The notes: generated by a model not told the origin, from the sequence alone. Numbered from the stretch's first letter, positions 22,268 through 35,884 are shown. The stretch is 64,000 nucleotides of DNA from Papio anubis (GCF_008728515.1 NC_044978.1:9058452-9122451); one strand, 5' to 3'. Numbers and translations: made by a program.

Positions 22268-25200
22268 TCCTACCCCTGAGGTGGAAGCTGCATGTTCTAT
22301 TTGGCAGTGTAGGGTTCTAGTTATTTGGAGATCTCTCATATATAGTGGCAGCAGGGTTCTGTTCTCAACATAACCCCTGTAGCCAACTTGGATGAGATGA
22401 ATTCCTGAAAACGTAGGGTTAAGATGGTAGGTAGCAGCTCAGTTGACAGAAAAAGCTTTGCTACCTTGTTTAGAATCCTGAAAGAAGAGTGGACACCCCA
22501 GATATTTACATCCAAGCTTCTGCTCTCTCTGTTGCAAAAAAAAAAAAAAAAAAGGCATTTGAATTTCACTGTCTCCCATATGGAAGGGTCGAAGAAACAA
22601 GTTCATTGGTTTCCTTGGGAGAATATCACAAAAATAAAACAAAATGGAGTCTGCAACATCTTTATTAATCCCCTAGTCTAGACCTTAATTTCTTTTGGGC
22701 ATTTTTCATAGTAAAAACACACAGAAGGAACAGATGCAGGAAGTTTGTAAAACTAATAATATCAACTTTTTAAGTTGATATTGTTTATCTTGTATTCCTC
22801 AGATAACCAAAAATCAGAGACTAATCAATACCTTTAGCAAGTACACGTACCTTTAATTCAATGGTTTGGGAAAAATGATACGTTTACACTTTTTCCAGTA
22901 CTATCTAATTAATACCAAATTATTTCCAATATTTTCCAAGGAAAGTTGTGTACACATTTATACCAGATATCTGAAAGTAATCACAGATATCTATGCACTT
23001 CATGGCTGGCTTGATTGAATTACAAACCAACACTCTTCATTGTTAAAAAATGCAGTTATATTTAAGGATGTTTTAAATAAACTTGAATAAGTGAGAATTT
23101 AACATTTTGTGCTAATTCTCCAGTTTCTAATAATGAAGAATTTGAACCTTATAAATCTTAGAAATCTAATTAGACAATGTTAAGTTCTTTCTAGCTGAAG
23201 CCACAGATGTTTCACACTGGGAAAATCAGCAAGCCCCAGGGTTTGTTTGGTCTAAAGGAGTGTCAAATTTTCATGGATAATTTAATAGCTAATAACTCTA
23301 ATTCTTTCCCATAAACCAAGAGATGATAAATAATGATTGCATGAAAACTGTAAAATTAACCCTCCAGGCTAATGAAATTTTTCAGGAACCACTGAGGAAA
23401 TTAATTCCTAGTACTCAATGTTTCTTTACTGCCAATCTTTCCAGAGCTGTATTATATCTCATAATGTGACAGGAAAAGCACATAAACATCCTGGAATGAT
23501 GCAATTCAAGAAGAATTACATATCAAGGGAAGCTCCAAGTATCTTTCATCTCTTATTCTCACTGACTAATCTATCATGGAAAAAGAGAGATTGTTCTATT
23601 TGGAACTCAGAGTGGCATTCTTGTTCTTCATAATTTTTTATTTGTGCAGCATCAAATAATGAGTTTCCGTAAAGAAATTATATGCTGTATGAAAAAAAAA
23701 TCTGTATCAGAGTTGTAAACATTTTGAGATAATTTGATGTGATGTATTTTAAGTATATAACTAGTCAACTCAAATTGTTACAACAAGATTAACTTCCAAA
23801 ATTTTATATAAATTATTGGGGTTTATAGGATCGAGCCATGACTAAAAAGACTACAGACTTTAAAATTTCCCTTTATCTTCATTATTGATTCTAAGCTGTA
23901 ATATTTTAATCTTTCAGAGGATATTGGATCAACTAAAATCAAATCAAATAACTTTCTGTTTTTAGTCTCTAAATGACAGATTTCAAAGCCTAGAAGTCCA
24001 ATTTAAGAGACCACAGAATTTTTCATGGAGCATAACCCAACCACAGATGTTTACATCATGTGGTTTATTCTGTCTGAACTTCAAGTGACCTTGACGTTTC
24101 TAACTTAGAGACAAAAGCTTTGCAACCCAAAAGGAATGAGGAAATAGCATACTTTTAAATCATGCATTAGCACTTAGCATTTGGAAATCCCAGTTGCAAT
24201 GGCCAGAGTTAAATCAGTGCAAGTTTTTATTTTTTATTTTTTGTAACTGAGTGCACCCAAACACAGGAGAGCAAGAAGGCCCTTGGGTAAGTAGTGTATT
24301 ATCTCAGACCCAATGTTACTCTCAATTAATGGAACACCTATAGTGTTCAACAATAGTGTTTCCCTACTAAGATTTATGACTAGAATTACCTCATTGAAAA
24401 TTGGCCAGTAAATGGTGGAATCTCTCTGGAGCCACAACTCTGGCTTCTTCTGTAGTAAGAGGAGGGCATTGAGGGATTTCTCTAGACACCAATTTAAATT
24501 CTGTCTATCTGAGTTCCTGCTATTGATTTTTCATAAATGTTGAGATGCTAAATTTGATCATAATCTAATAGGCAAGTTGTGGACTAGGAAAATAAAGTGA
24601 ATAAAAGATAAAGATAATACAGATATTTTTGTGTTATGGTTTGCAAAATTTACTTTATGGGGGGTGGCATTAGATCCATGGATAAATCTGGAATAAAGTG
24701 ATCTTCAAACACATGGATTTTTACTATATGTAAAATCCTGTTTTCTTGTGTTCTTTGCCAAAAAGGCACAGATACAATAAAGTAAATAAGACCAAAGCAG
24801 AATGTTTCTACTGAAACTCACACAAGTGCAAAAGTTACTGTATGATCTGCTACATTTGGCTATCAATCAGGTTTCTAAGGTTTCTTTTGATCATCTAATT
24901 TTAGCTTAATATGTTTCTCAGTATTTACATAAACATGTAATTGTATCTTTTTTATTGTTTATCCTCATACACTCAGAATGTATTATTACTTTTTAAAACT
25001 CTAGATATACTGGTTGTCATTTTTCTCTTTGTATTGAGAAATGTCAAATCGTATAAGTGACAAGTGTAACATTTTTTTAACGGCTTAGTAGGCACTTAAA
25101 CATAGCATGTCATGCTATAAATAAGCAGCCAACTCACTTATACCTGAGTAAACGTATTTTCTTGGGTTTTCTACTAGAGTTTTAACAGTGGGGTTTTCTT

Positions 25201-25544
25201 AGCATGGGTGAGTGATGCTTTCCTTGAGGTATATGCCTTTGAGAGTTACCTTTCCCAAACCAAATGCCCTCTGAAAATGAAGGGACTGAACCTTTCTATT
25301 GACCCTGCCCTATCCACTGTAGGCTGACTTGTAATCTAAAGAGGATTCCTGGATAGAATTTTAAGGTTCATCAGTAGATTAATGTGGGCCACAGCATTAC
25401 CAGTACAGCCAAGGTGAAGGGTAGCATGGATTATTTTTCAGTAGATTGGCAGCTTTTAGACTTGCTTCCGAGATTTAATATTTTAGCAGGAGACTCTCCC
25501 CAGTCCTGAGCTTCATTCTTATTTCCTCCCCTGACTACCTTAAG
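22268..25544. other. Unassigned AT-rich DNA
   Basis: Holds a poly-A tract near 22,536-22,554 and an 11-bp hairpin at 22,758-22,782. No confident repeat family or gene. Minus-strand frames at 22,336-22,642 run through the poly-A and are spurious. Confidence 0.4.
22758..22782. repeat. Perfect hairpin (11-bp stem, 3-base loop)
   Basis: 'aatatcaactt' (22758-22768) is the exact reverse complement of 'aagttgatatt' (22772-22782), with a TTT loop. Confidence 0.85.
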
Positions 25545-25549
25545 CATCC

Positions 25550-25935
25550 TGATATGGTTTGGCTGTGTCCCCACACAAATCTCATATTGAGTTATAGTTC
25601 CCAAATTCCCATAGGTGGTGGGAGGGAGTCGATGGATGGTTATTGAATCATGGGGACAATTTCCCCCATTCTATTCCCATGATGGTGAGTAAGTTCTCAC
25701 AAGACCTGATGGTTTTCTAAGGGGCTTCCCCCTTCACTTGGCTCTCATTCTTCTCCTTCCTGCTGCCATATGAAGAAGGATATGCTTGCTTCTCCTTCTG
25801 CCATGATTGTAAGTTTCCTGAGGCCTCCCCAGCACTGCAGAACTGTGAGTCAATTAAATATCTTTTATTTATAAATTATCCAGTCTCAGGTAGTTCTTTA
25901 TATCATGATATAAAGCATGATAACAGACTAATACA
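25550..25935 (+). mobile_element. 5' LTR of a complete MaLR element
   Basis: Begins 'tgatatggtttggctgtgtc' and ends 'aacagactaataca', the THE1/MST LTR ends. The 5-mer just before it, 'catcc' (25545-25549), corresponds to 'tatcc' after the 3' LTR. Near its end it has a 20-bp perfect palindrome (25896-25915) that the 3' LTR lacks. Confidence 0.93.
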
Positions 25936-27456
25936 GTAAATTGGTACCACAAAGAGTGGGGTGCTGCCATATAGATACCCAAAAATGTGGAAGTGACTTT
26001 GGAACTGGGTAAGAGGTAGAGGTTGCAACAGTTTTGAAGAGCTCAGAAGAAGACAGAAAAATTGTGGGAACGTTTGGAACTTCCTAAAGACTTGTTGAAT
26101 GGGCTTTGACCAAAATACTAACAGTGATATAGACAATGAAGTCCAGGTTGAGGTGGTCTCTGATGGAGATGGGGAATTTGTTGGGAACTGGAATAAAGGT
26201 CACTCTTGCTAGGCAAAGAGACATTTTGTCTCTGCCCAGAGATCTGTGGAACTTTGAACTTGAGAGAGATGATTTAGAGTATCTGGCAGAAGAAATTTCT
26301 AAGTGGCAAAGCATTCAAGAGGAAGCAGAGCATAAAAGTTTGAAAACTTTGCAGCCTGACGATGCAGTAGAAAAGAAAACCCCTTTTCTGGAAAGAAATT
26401 CAAGCCCCCTGCAGAAATTTGCATAAGTAACAAGAAGCCAAATGTTAATCACTAAGACAATGGAGCAAATGTCTCCACAGTATGTCAGAGATCTTCACAG
26501 AAGCCTCTCCCATCACAGACCCAGAAGCCTAGGAGAAAAAAATGGTTTTGTGGGCCAGGCCTAGGCCCCTGCTGCTGTGTGCAGCCTAGGGACTTAGTGC
26601 CCTGTGTCCTAGCTGCTCCAGCTATGGCTTAAAGGGGTCAAAGTAGAGCTCAGGCCATGTCCCCATAGGGTGTAAGCCCGAAGCCTTCCACATGGTGTTG
26701 AGCCTGTGGGTGCACAGAAATCAAGAATTGAGGTTTGAAAACATCTACCTAGATTTTGGAGGATATATGGAAACATCTGGATGTCCAGGCAGAAGTTTGC
26801 TTGGGGGTGGAGACCTCATGGACAACCTCTGCTAGGGCAGTGCAGAAGGGAAATGTGAGGTCAGAGCCCCAACAGAGTCCCCACTGGGGTTACCACCTAG
26901 TGGAGCTATGAGAAGATGGCCATGGTATTCCAGACCCTATAATGGTAGATCTACCTACAGCTTGTAGCATGTGCCTGGTAGAGCAGCAGGCACTCAATGC
27001 CACTCTGTGAAAGCAGCCAGAAGGGTGGCTATTCCCTGCAAAGCCATGGGAGAAGAGCTACCCAAGCCCGTGGGAGCCACCTCTTGCATCAATATGACCT
27101 AGAATGAGAAATGGAATCAAAGGAGATTACTTCAGAGCTTTAAGATTTACTGATTGTCTCATTGGATTTCAGACTTGAATGGAGCCTGTATCCTCTTTGT
27201 TTTGATCAATTTGTCCCATTTGGAATGGGCGTCTTTACCCAATGCCTGTACCTACATTATATCTAGGAAGTAACTAACTTGCTTTTGATTTTACAGGCTA
27301 ATAGGTGGAATGGACTTGCCTTGTTTCAGATGAAACTTTGGACTTGGACTTTTGGGTTAATGCTGGAATGAGCTAACAATCTGGGGGGCTGTTGGAAAGG
27401 AATGATTGTGTTTGGAAATGTGAGGACATGAGATTTGGGAGGGGTCAGGGGTAAAA
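25936..27456 (+). mobile_element. MaLR internal region (THE1/MST-int)
   Basis: About 1.5 kb between two LTRs of the same family, close to the usual THE1 internal length. It starts just after the LTR with 'gtaaattggtaccac' and ends with a purine-rich tract 'gggaggggtcaggggtaaaa' that suits a polypurine primer. The longest frame (26136-26426, 96 residues) shows no Gag, protease or polymerase motif. THE1/MST elements are known to be non-autonomous, so this region is not expected to code. Confidence 0.9.
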
Positions 27457-27834
27457 TGATATTGTTTGGCTATGTCCCCACTCAAATCTCATACTGAATT
27501 GTAGTTCCTATAACCCCCTTGTGTGGTAGGAGGTACCCAGTGGGAAGTAATTGAATCATGGGGGCATTTTCTCCCATGATATTCTCATGATAGTGAGTAA
27601 GTTCTCACAAGTTCTGATGGTTTTCCAAGGGGCTTCCCCCTTCACTCAGCTTTCATTCTTCTCCTTTCTGCTGCCATGAGAAGAGGGCTGTGTTTCCTTT
27701 CCCTTCTACCACGATTGTAAGTTTCCTCAGGTCTCCCCAGCCCTGTGGAACTCTGAGTCAATTAAACCTCTTTTCTTTATAAATTACTCAGTCTCTGGCT
27801 GTTCCTTATAGCAGCATGAGAACAGACTATTATA
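27457..27834 (+). mobile_element. 3' LTR of the complete MaLR element
   Basis: Begins 'tgatattgtttggctatgtc' and ends near 'aacagactattata'. It aligns along its whole length to the 5' LTR, but with many differences. The copies were identical at insertion, so the element is old. 'tatcc' follows at 27835-27839. Confidence 0.93.
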
Positions 27835-27839
27835 TATCC

Positions 27840-30687
27840 TAACTGCTTTAGAAAGGGCAGCCCCTATACCTTTCTTGGACATGTTTTTCTCTTGCATCAC
27901 AGTCTACTTCTACCTGAATGATCCTTAAATAGGAACTCTAGAACTTAACTTCTCCTCAACCTTCAAGACTCCTAAACCTGTATATTTTGCCATTGCTTTA
28001 AATTTCAAATATGCCTAATATAATAATTGTTATCTGTTCCCTTAAAACAAGCTCCCTCTCTATACCATTAACTATAAAGCTAAATTTGTAAATATTTTGG
28101 TGGCAGGTAATATCTCTGTAATTATAAACACCTGACAGAGTGTCCCACCTGCTCTAAAATACACATCTGTGATGAATAAAACCATTTTATAGGGAAGGAT
28201 ATTTCAATGGTAGGCTCATGAGTTTCTGAAATCAGTTTTTTTTTAAAGTTCTTTAAATTCCATAGCCAGGAAGATAGCAACCAGGTTTCATACATTTATT
28301 GAGTGGAAATTCAGGTAGGTTCTTTGGCTTATATTTCAAGGAATCATTTAACTACAAGGTGACTTGAGTCCAAGGTAGCTCCTTTTACTTTTTTTGGATT
28401 ATTTTATTTTACTTTCATTCTTCTGAATTTATACATAAGCAAGTAAGTTAGCAATGCTATACTACATGCAAAATATGGCTGGACTGCTTGCTTCATGGGG
28501 AAACATCCTAGAAATATGAGATATCTAACCCCCAAAGCAGATCTACAACAAATAAAACTACACTTTCAGATATTCCTCAAGAGATGTTGACATATTAATT
28601 TGATTTTTATTTTATAATTTGTTAGATACACAAGATAATATAAATGAATTGGCCCAGGGTATATATTTGCAGGCTAAGGATATAGAAAGTCAGGAAAATT
28701 GAACTCAAAAGTACTTACTAGTGAGAAGAGCAAGTTTTAGCACACATTGAGTAATGGCGTTTTATGTGGTCATTTGTTATGAGTGAGAACCTCAAAAAAT
28801 AATAACAATAATTTGACAAAGGATAATTGAGCAAACCAAAAATGGTTATAGATTTAAAAAATACATATACACTTAGCATATAATACACATACATAATACA
28901 TTTGAATGAATTTTCAAAACTTATTCATAAGATTTAATATCCTATAATCAAATATATTTTCAAAATTATTTGTAATGTATTCATTAAAAGTGATATTATT
29001 TATATTTAATTAAAAAGGAGTTAAAACTTTACACATACAATCTCCTTTCAAGTATCATAAGGGTTCTATGGAAAATATCTTTCATCTACCGACTGCTGAA
29101 GGTGATGGAGAACTCACTATTTCCTGAACTGTACATATTACAGTTTTTTTATATAGTTAAAATTATTAAATTTATTCTTCTGTATACTTTTCCTAAATTT
29201 GTCTACCTGTAACACACAAATGTGTTCTGTATTCTGTGCTCCACTGAAATAATATTTTCTTAAGTAATAACCAGTCACATAGTTTACATTACTTATTATC
29301 TCCAAAGCTGACTCTTCTACTTGCTAAACATTATGATAGCCTGTAAAGATTTAAATCTCTTACCATTCTGTTCATCCTCCACTGCACATGTTTTAATTCT
29401 GAACATTTCTTTGAACAGATTGATCCAGAAAAGTAACATAATCCAGATAAGTTCTAGCCAATTCAGTAAATGGAACCATTGTTTCTTTGTTTTACAAATC
29501 ACAACATATCATCCAAAAATGTCTCTTACTTAATAAATTTTAAAAATATTTCCTTTCAGGAAAGCTTCAGGTGCTTATTTATAATATTATACTAGATCAA
29601 TAATTTGTAATTGGAGGAATTTTACTTTGTGCTGGGTTTAAAAGGACGATGTTTTTGGAAAAAAGTCTCATCCTCTTTTCCTCCTTTCTTACTGTATTCA
29701 CCTCAATACTGCCAGAAACCAGCTGGTGCTTCTGTCTTTGTCTTGCATTATTTTTGCTTTTTTTATTTAAAAAAATTCTTAGATGTCAAATTACATTACT
29801 ATCACTAAATAAAGGAAAATAACTAAAGGGTGAATATGATTATTAAAAATTGGAAAATAAATGTGCCCTGCATATTGACTATATTTATTATTCTTGGAGA
29901 CTCTTACTCCTCTTTGCAAGGAGGACAGATCCTTCTAAAAATTTAAGGAGTTTCGATTTTTCGGTACAGGATGATCGTTTGCCAAAGCCTACACACTTTG
30001 TAGTCATGACTTTTTCTTTTTTCATATGATGGAAAGAAAAAATTTTGACAACATCAAAAGAGAACTGTTCTTCTAAAACTTCATTGTTAGAAATCAGTAC
30101 TGAATTTGCCATTTCAAACAGAGAATTTTGAATACAGCACGTATGGCTTTAGGATAATAAAATCCAATTCTGTAGAGGAAGGTGCCTTTAAACAACAACA
30201 ACAAGTAGTGCAGATATCAGAAATAAACCATTTCTTCCCTCCTCTTTAATCAATCTCAATATGATGATTAGATGAACGAAATTGCCTTATAAAATATTCA
30301 TACAATACAATTTAGAGGCAGCTTAATGAGGTACCTACAATTATTGCTGGGAAGAGGGACTGGAGAAATTCCCTTAAATTGCAAACAGAGAGTTGAATGG
30401 GGTGTGGGCTGTACTATAGATTTCCAAAACTAACTTCTTCCTTTGACATTACACTGAGCATTCCATACAAATCCAATTTTGTATTGGTTCTACTCTCAGC
30501 TTTCTTTGACTCTACTGTCTTTCTGCCAAACTCTTTTAGAGAAACATAAATAACCACACAGCTCTAACCCATTATAGATTCATTTTGCCCTTAGTGTCGC
30601 TTGGGAATCTCTGCCAAACCACCTTCCTCCCCTAGAACTCCCTCCTGAGAAATTATTCTCATAAGTCAGCATGCTGCTTACATAATT
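27840..30687. other. Unassigned AT-rich DNA
   Basis: No confident repeat family or gene. Very AT-rich around 28,800-29,040. Confidence 0.4.
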
Positions 30688-31017
30688 ATGATAGTACACT
30701 TCACTTCAACAAACCTTTATGGCGAACCAACACCAGACCAAGTGTTTGGCCCTGCGGTAAAGCAACTACTGAAAACCGCAATCCTTGTATGGCAAGTGAT
30801 GCAGACCCACGGTGTGAACAAACCAAATGGTTTCATAAGTCCTGAGCGAGCTCTTCCTCTCCTCTTCACTTTAACAATTGCACCTACCTTCTTACATGAC
30901 AGTTTTAGAGAACGGGATAGGGCTGCCTATGAGCAAATGAAAGTCTCTTTGGCTAATTGCCCCATGGAAATCAGTGAGAAAGACTTCAATTCATGGATGT
31001 ATATTTATATTGTATGA
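30688..31017 (+). other. 109-codon open frame, not recognised
   Basis: One of the longer frames outside obvious recent repeats. Its product has no signal peptide, transmembrane segment or motif I know. The DNA at its start resembles a worn L2/MIR 'aacaaacctttat' segment, so part may be repeat-derived. No upstream promoter, Kozak-like context or exon structure supports a gene. I treat it as a chance frame. Confidence 0.15.
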
Positions 31018-32629
31018 ATCTAATATCTGTTCCAATCGATCAATCAGTGCAATAACCCAACTTGAAAGGAAAGTCTTTTGAGAACTATTTTTGCTCTTTT
31101 TGGTAGTTTTTGTTGAATTCTTCTGTTTCTATCCTCAGCCCAGCTTTTTGAACAGAAGATGAGGCAGTATCCTCATGCTCCTCTTTGTTATTTATTATTT
31201 TCTCTAAAGCCATTACTGTACGGCTTTCTTTGAGGCACAACATTTTTCTGTCACTCTGACTCCTTCTGTTTCTCTGTCCTGACATTGAATGTGTTATTTT
31301 CTTCCATTCCATTTCCTCGGCTACCACGTGCACCAGGGCCTTATTAAGCTCCTACATTGCTTAATGTATACTGGTTGATAGTCTTGCCTTCCTGAGGCTC
31401 ATTTTACAAGCACCCCACTGTGAGACATAGCCTATTAAACAAATTACATTCAGCACATGACTCCAGTGCATACTTTTCTATTTCGTGGAATCTGTATTTC
31501 TCACTAAAATGTTTCCATCATTCTGTCCCAGGAAAATCATTCTCACCATCCTCAAACACAGCCTTTTCCTGAGGTCATGCTGATGTATTTATATTGTCTG
31601 AACCTAAACTTCTAACTTCTTGGATTATATTAATGTTCTCATCCATGTTTGAAAATTTTATCCTCCCATCTGTAATGTACTTCTCTCCATTCAGATATCC
31701 AACGATTACTCCTGTTGACTCTTCTACCATCTTCATTGCCCAATACCTGTATCTTCTCTGGGTTATTTTATATACACACAAACACACACACACACACTCC
31801 TGATTATACAATCATTATATTCAATGGTAATGATGATAATAATAGAGTAATAGCAATGATATCTTACAGTATTTATAATATCTCAGTCAGCTGTTCCAGA
31901 AATCTTCCATATTTGGTAAGGATAAGAGCAAATATATATTAAAAGTAAGTCATCGTATTGAAAACAAGAGAAGAGACTACGCCCTTACCCTGCCTTCATC
32001 TTTTTGTAGAACATTTACTTAAGAAAACATGTAATTGTAAGTTTGTTCTCTGTCTTGTTAAAATATATGGAAATATTTTAAAGCTACATGAGCCTTATTC
32101 CAGGTTTAGGATCCAGGAATGCCTTTCTCAGGTACCAGGGAATCATCCCTTTGAAATGTATTTAAGGAAGATAGCCTCCCTATCTCCTAGTTTCTGTGCA
32201 AGGGCAGGAGCCTAACTTATATATATATAAGGTGTTCAATCTAGTATGGCTTACGGTAAAAATGTGATTTTTTTTCCCCATAATAGTAGACTTCTAGTAC
32301 TATTACTCAGTTTCTCTCAAATGAGTTTATACTCGTTCCCATTTGAAACTTCACATGCATTTCTGTCTGTGTCAAAGTTAAAATAAAGCAGCTGTGCTTA
32401 TTCAGTGTCTATTCAAATCAAGTTGAAGCGAAACTCATCCTTCTACAAAGAAACAATAAATATGTCAAATCTAAATTCAAAGAAAACTAAACTACATTTT
32501 TCTTCATTCTTAAAGTATTCAACTGTCATTGTCAATGAGACAAATTCTGCCCATCATTTTTGTCATTAAGTCTTTCTGCAAATTGAACTTTTGCATTGTT
32601 TCATTAGAGCCTGCTAAATTATAGTGTAG
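31018..32629. other. Unassigned AT-rich DNA
   Basis: Contains one CA-rich microsatellite and an (AT)n patch near 32,219. Nothing gene-like seen. Confidence 0.4.
31774..31798. repeat. Imperfect (CA)n microsatellite
   Basis: CA repeats with one AA interruption. Confidence 0.9.
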
Positions 32630-32885
32630 CATTTAAAACATAGGCTCTGAAGGACAAAAGATGTTGGTTCCAAATTCCAACTCCCTTCTTATCAGCTCTG
32701 ATTTTGGGAGAGATCTCTAACTTCACTTTTCTTATTGCTAATAAGAAGAGGGTGGCCAGATTTTATGGACAAAACTGCAACCTTAAATACGAGGCTAGTC
32801 ACAGTTGAATGATGCGTGAAAAGCATCAGTAGAATGCCAGGTACCTGGTAACCACTAATAAACACTGGCTATTATCATCATTGCT
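32630..32885 (+). mobile_element. MIR SINE relic
   Basis: Follows MIR order: 'acataggctctgaagg', 'ttggttccaaattccaactc', 'tctctaacttcacttttctt', then a 3' part with 'ccaggtacctggtaaccact' and 'taataaacactggctattat'. Confidence 0.75.
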
Positions 32886-35576
32886 ATGTCATTGACACCC
32901 TTCTCACTGTCTAAGCCAGGTCTTCTCTAAGTTTTCCTTCAGTTGACTTTGTGCAGCTTGAGGTCTAGTGTTAACAAAGAATTATACGGAACTCCCTATG
33001 CATCACAAAAATATTCCAAAACCCTGACAGCCCTAAAATAAATAACTTTAAATCATCTTCAAATAAATTCACATGTAAGAGTCTAAGTAATAGGCTCCAA
33101 ATGCCTGTGCAAAACTTAGAAAACTTGGAAATAATGTTAGAAATAAAGAAATGTTATGAACTGTTTCTATCTCACTGTTTATATTTTTAAGTATATTTGA
33201 AAGGTATATTTAGCTTAGCAAATGCTTCACATCTGTTACTTGACCTAGACCAGCATTGTGTTTTCTGTGGCATTTGCCATCTAATCAGTGTTGAAATTTT
33301 CAGGCTCAATTATGCTGAGTAAAGAATGTGCAATTTCCCCTTGTTTTCTAGGGGAAATTTTATTTCCCAATCTGCAGTAGTGGAATAAAAGCAAATGTGG
33401 TACAGGAACGACATTTCAATGACTATAGACCTGCTTCTTACTTGCCTGCTACCAGTAACTCTTTTGCAAAAACTGATCTTTCCTGTCTTTCAGTGTATTC
33501 ACAGGAACTTACTTTCACCTCCATTCTTTCCTTAATTATTTGTTCAGTTTCTTGTCCCTCCCTTCCTATAAGCGACCTATAGCTCCTCCTGTGGAGTCTC
33601 CATCCAGGAATCCCCTTCAGTGGCATCCTCAGCATCAGCAAAAAAGCAAAGTGAGTTCTGAGTTCGCAGTGCAGCGCTGTTGCTCTGGCTGAAGCCACTC
33701 TGTGGCAGGTGAGGAACAAAGTAACCAGCACCCAGGGCCACGTGAGAGAAGGAAAGGAGCCTGGCAATGTAGGCTTTAACTTAAAGGAGAATTTCTATAG
33801 TGCATCTTTATCAATCCGTTATTTAAGACAATTGTAATGTGGTTGCTACAGGCAGAAGCTGGATTTCTCCAAAGGAACCCTTTCCAGGAAGCTGATGATC
33901 TCCTCATATGCCAAAAGTAGTGAATTAATTTTGTTCAAGGTCAAATTCTGACTATCTGGACTCTCATTTGGCTTTACAAGTATTCATCAGTGTTAACTAT
34001 TTTATTCCCTCTACGAATGACTAGTTTCTATTTCGTTTTAGTTTAAAATCACAAGTAAGGATAGCTAAGAGTAAAAATACCTTCCTATTTCTCTATTTCC
34101 TCATTTCTCTCTGGTGATTGATTTATGTCTTTTGATGCGTATTTAATTTTTCTCAAGCCTGTGATCTACATTTGAGAGAGAAGGAGACAAAGTACAGATG
34201 TTTTCTCCAAGCATGGAAAAAATGAAGATTCTCTTTTGAACTGTATTATTCATTCCTTGGGTCTAGGAATTTCTTTCTACTACTTCATGTTCCACACGAA
34301 AGTGTATCCCAAAATACCTCTTTATTCATCCACTATGTTTCTATCTCCATGAAAATAATTGTTTTTTGGATGTAACCTGACAGAGGTGCTTAGTCCTTCC
34401 TAGGCACCGCTTTTGAAAGAATCTTCCTTAAGTGGCTCTCTCATCCCCACTCTGGCTGGACTCTTCTAGGCTTTCCATTGCTGCTAGAAGAACATACTTC
34501 GGTAATCGACCTTTCAAATCAGTTCACAGCACAAAAAATAGCAGTGGCCTGTGAAATCGGCAAATTCAGGGTTAGGCTCATTCTAATTGTATCATTGAGC
34601 CACCTGCCAACTCTAGGGGCAATAGACTTTGTTTGAAAATTAGGTGATCAGAAGCAGTGATGACAAGACCCCTTTCTTCTCTACTCTTCCAACCTTCCCG
34701 GCACCCACTTCCAGGGTAACCTGGATCTGGTAAATACCCACCCCCGCGAGGGCCACTCCTTTCTCCACCAAATGTTTTCTGATTGCTCTGCCCAAATTTA
34801 TTCTTCTCTACTTCCTTAAGCCCATCCACATTTGAAATATCACCTGAAAGTTTACCCTCTCCAAAGAGCCCCTCCTCACTTCTCTGACAGGGCATAGTAT
34901 TTGCCTCCTTTGAATTCCTGTCTTTATTATGACATCTCAATCTCCTATAAGTTTTCGAATCCAACTTATTTATACAAACGTTAAACTTCCTGATAAAAGT
35001 TGTTCCCTACTTATTTTATATCTGTGAAAATTTTGTATGCTATAAGTAGGTTACATGCATTATATTTCTAAATTTAAATTACACTATCAAATTTTTAATT
35101 ATAGAAACATTTTAAAAGCTTTATTACAAAAACAGTGAAAATATTCTGGAAAATTCAATACTGGAATACAGATTTGGAATATAGCTTGATATTGCCCTTT
35201 ATTTCTTTTCTCCATCTCTGTCTTTTTATAACAGATTTCCCAAATTCAATGCATTTCACAACAAGATGATAATTCTTTCATTTTTCTCAGGCTAGGTCAT
35301 ATCAATACTATTACTCATTCTATTTCAATAGGTATTGGCATTTTTATGACTATATATGACCACAAATATTGTTTCATTTAACTGGGCTTTCCCAATATAA
35401 TGAAAATACCTAATAAAAAGATTTTGTAACCCAGGCTATTTGACCCACTCTCTTTCTTGGTCAGAATTTAAGTATTGGAAAGGCATACATCTACTCCATC
35501 AGAGTAACAGTGCCTTGCAATGAAGGGATATTTCTTTGCTTTCTCACCTCAAAAAATCTCTTCCTTAAGGCCTCCC
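32886..35576. other. Unassigned DNA with one L2-like patch
   Basis: Mostly unrecognised. 34,780-34,990 reads like L2 3' text, with 'gaaatatcacctgaaagttt' and 'aaagagcccctcctcac'. The 128-codon minus-strand frame at 34,578-34,964 crosses this patch and has no protein signature. Confidence 0.4.
34780..34990 (+). mobile_element. L2 LINE fragment (faint)
   Basis: 'tttgaaatatcacctgaaag' and 'ctccaaagagcccctcctca' resemble the L2 'aaatgtcacctcctcagaga' region. Diverged, with uncertain ends. Confidence 0.4.
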
Positions 35577-35590
35577 TTGCAACAGTGCAT

Positions 35591-35871
35591 TTTTTTTTTT
35601 AAATTTTTTTTTTGGTGAGATGGAGTCTCACTCTGTTGCCCAACCTGGAGTGCAATGGTGCAATCTCGGCTCACTGTAACCTCTGCCTCCCAGGTTCAAG
35701 TAATTCTCCTTCCTCAGCCTCCAGAGTAGCTAGAATTACAGGCACGCTCTGCCATGCCCGGCTAATTTTTGCATTTTTTAGTAGAAACAGGGTTTCACCA
35801 TGTCAGCCAGGCTGGTCTTGAACTCTTGACTTCGAGTGATCCACCCACCTTGGCCTCCCAAAGTTTTGGGA
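35591..35871 (-). mobile_element. 5'-truncated Alu with target duplication
   Basis: Starts on the plus strand with T tracts and 'gagatggagtctcactctgt', and ends at 'cccaaagttttgggat', short of the Alu 5' end. 'ttgcaacagtgca' flanks it at 35577-35589 and 35872-35884. Confidence 0.95.
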
Positions 35872-35884
35872 TTGCAACAGTGCA

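Noticed and set aside
26136..26426. 96-codon frame inside the MaLR internal region
   Set aside because: No Gag or Pol motif. THE1/MST internals are non-coding remnants.
34578..34964. 128-codon minus-strand open frame, the longest in the window
   Set aside because: It crosses L2-like text, has no recognisable domain and has no exon or promoter context. A frame this long can arise by chance in 64 kb read in six frames.
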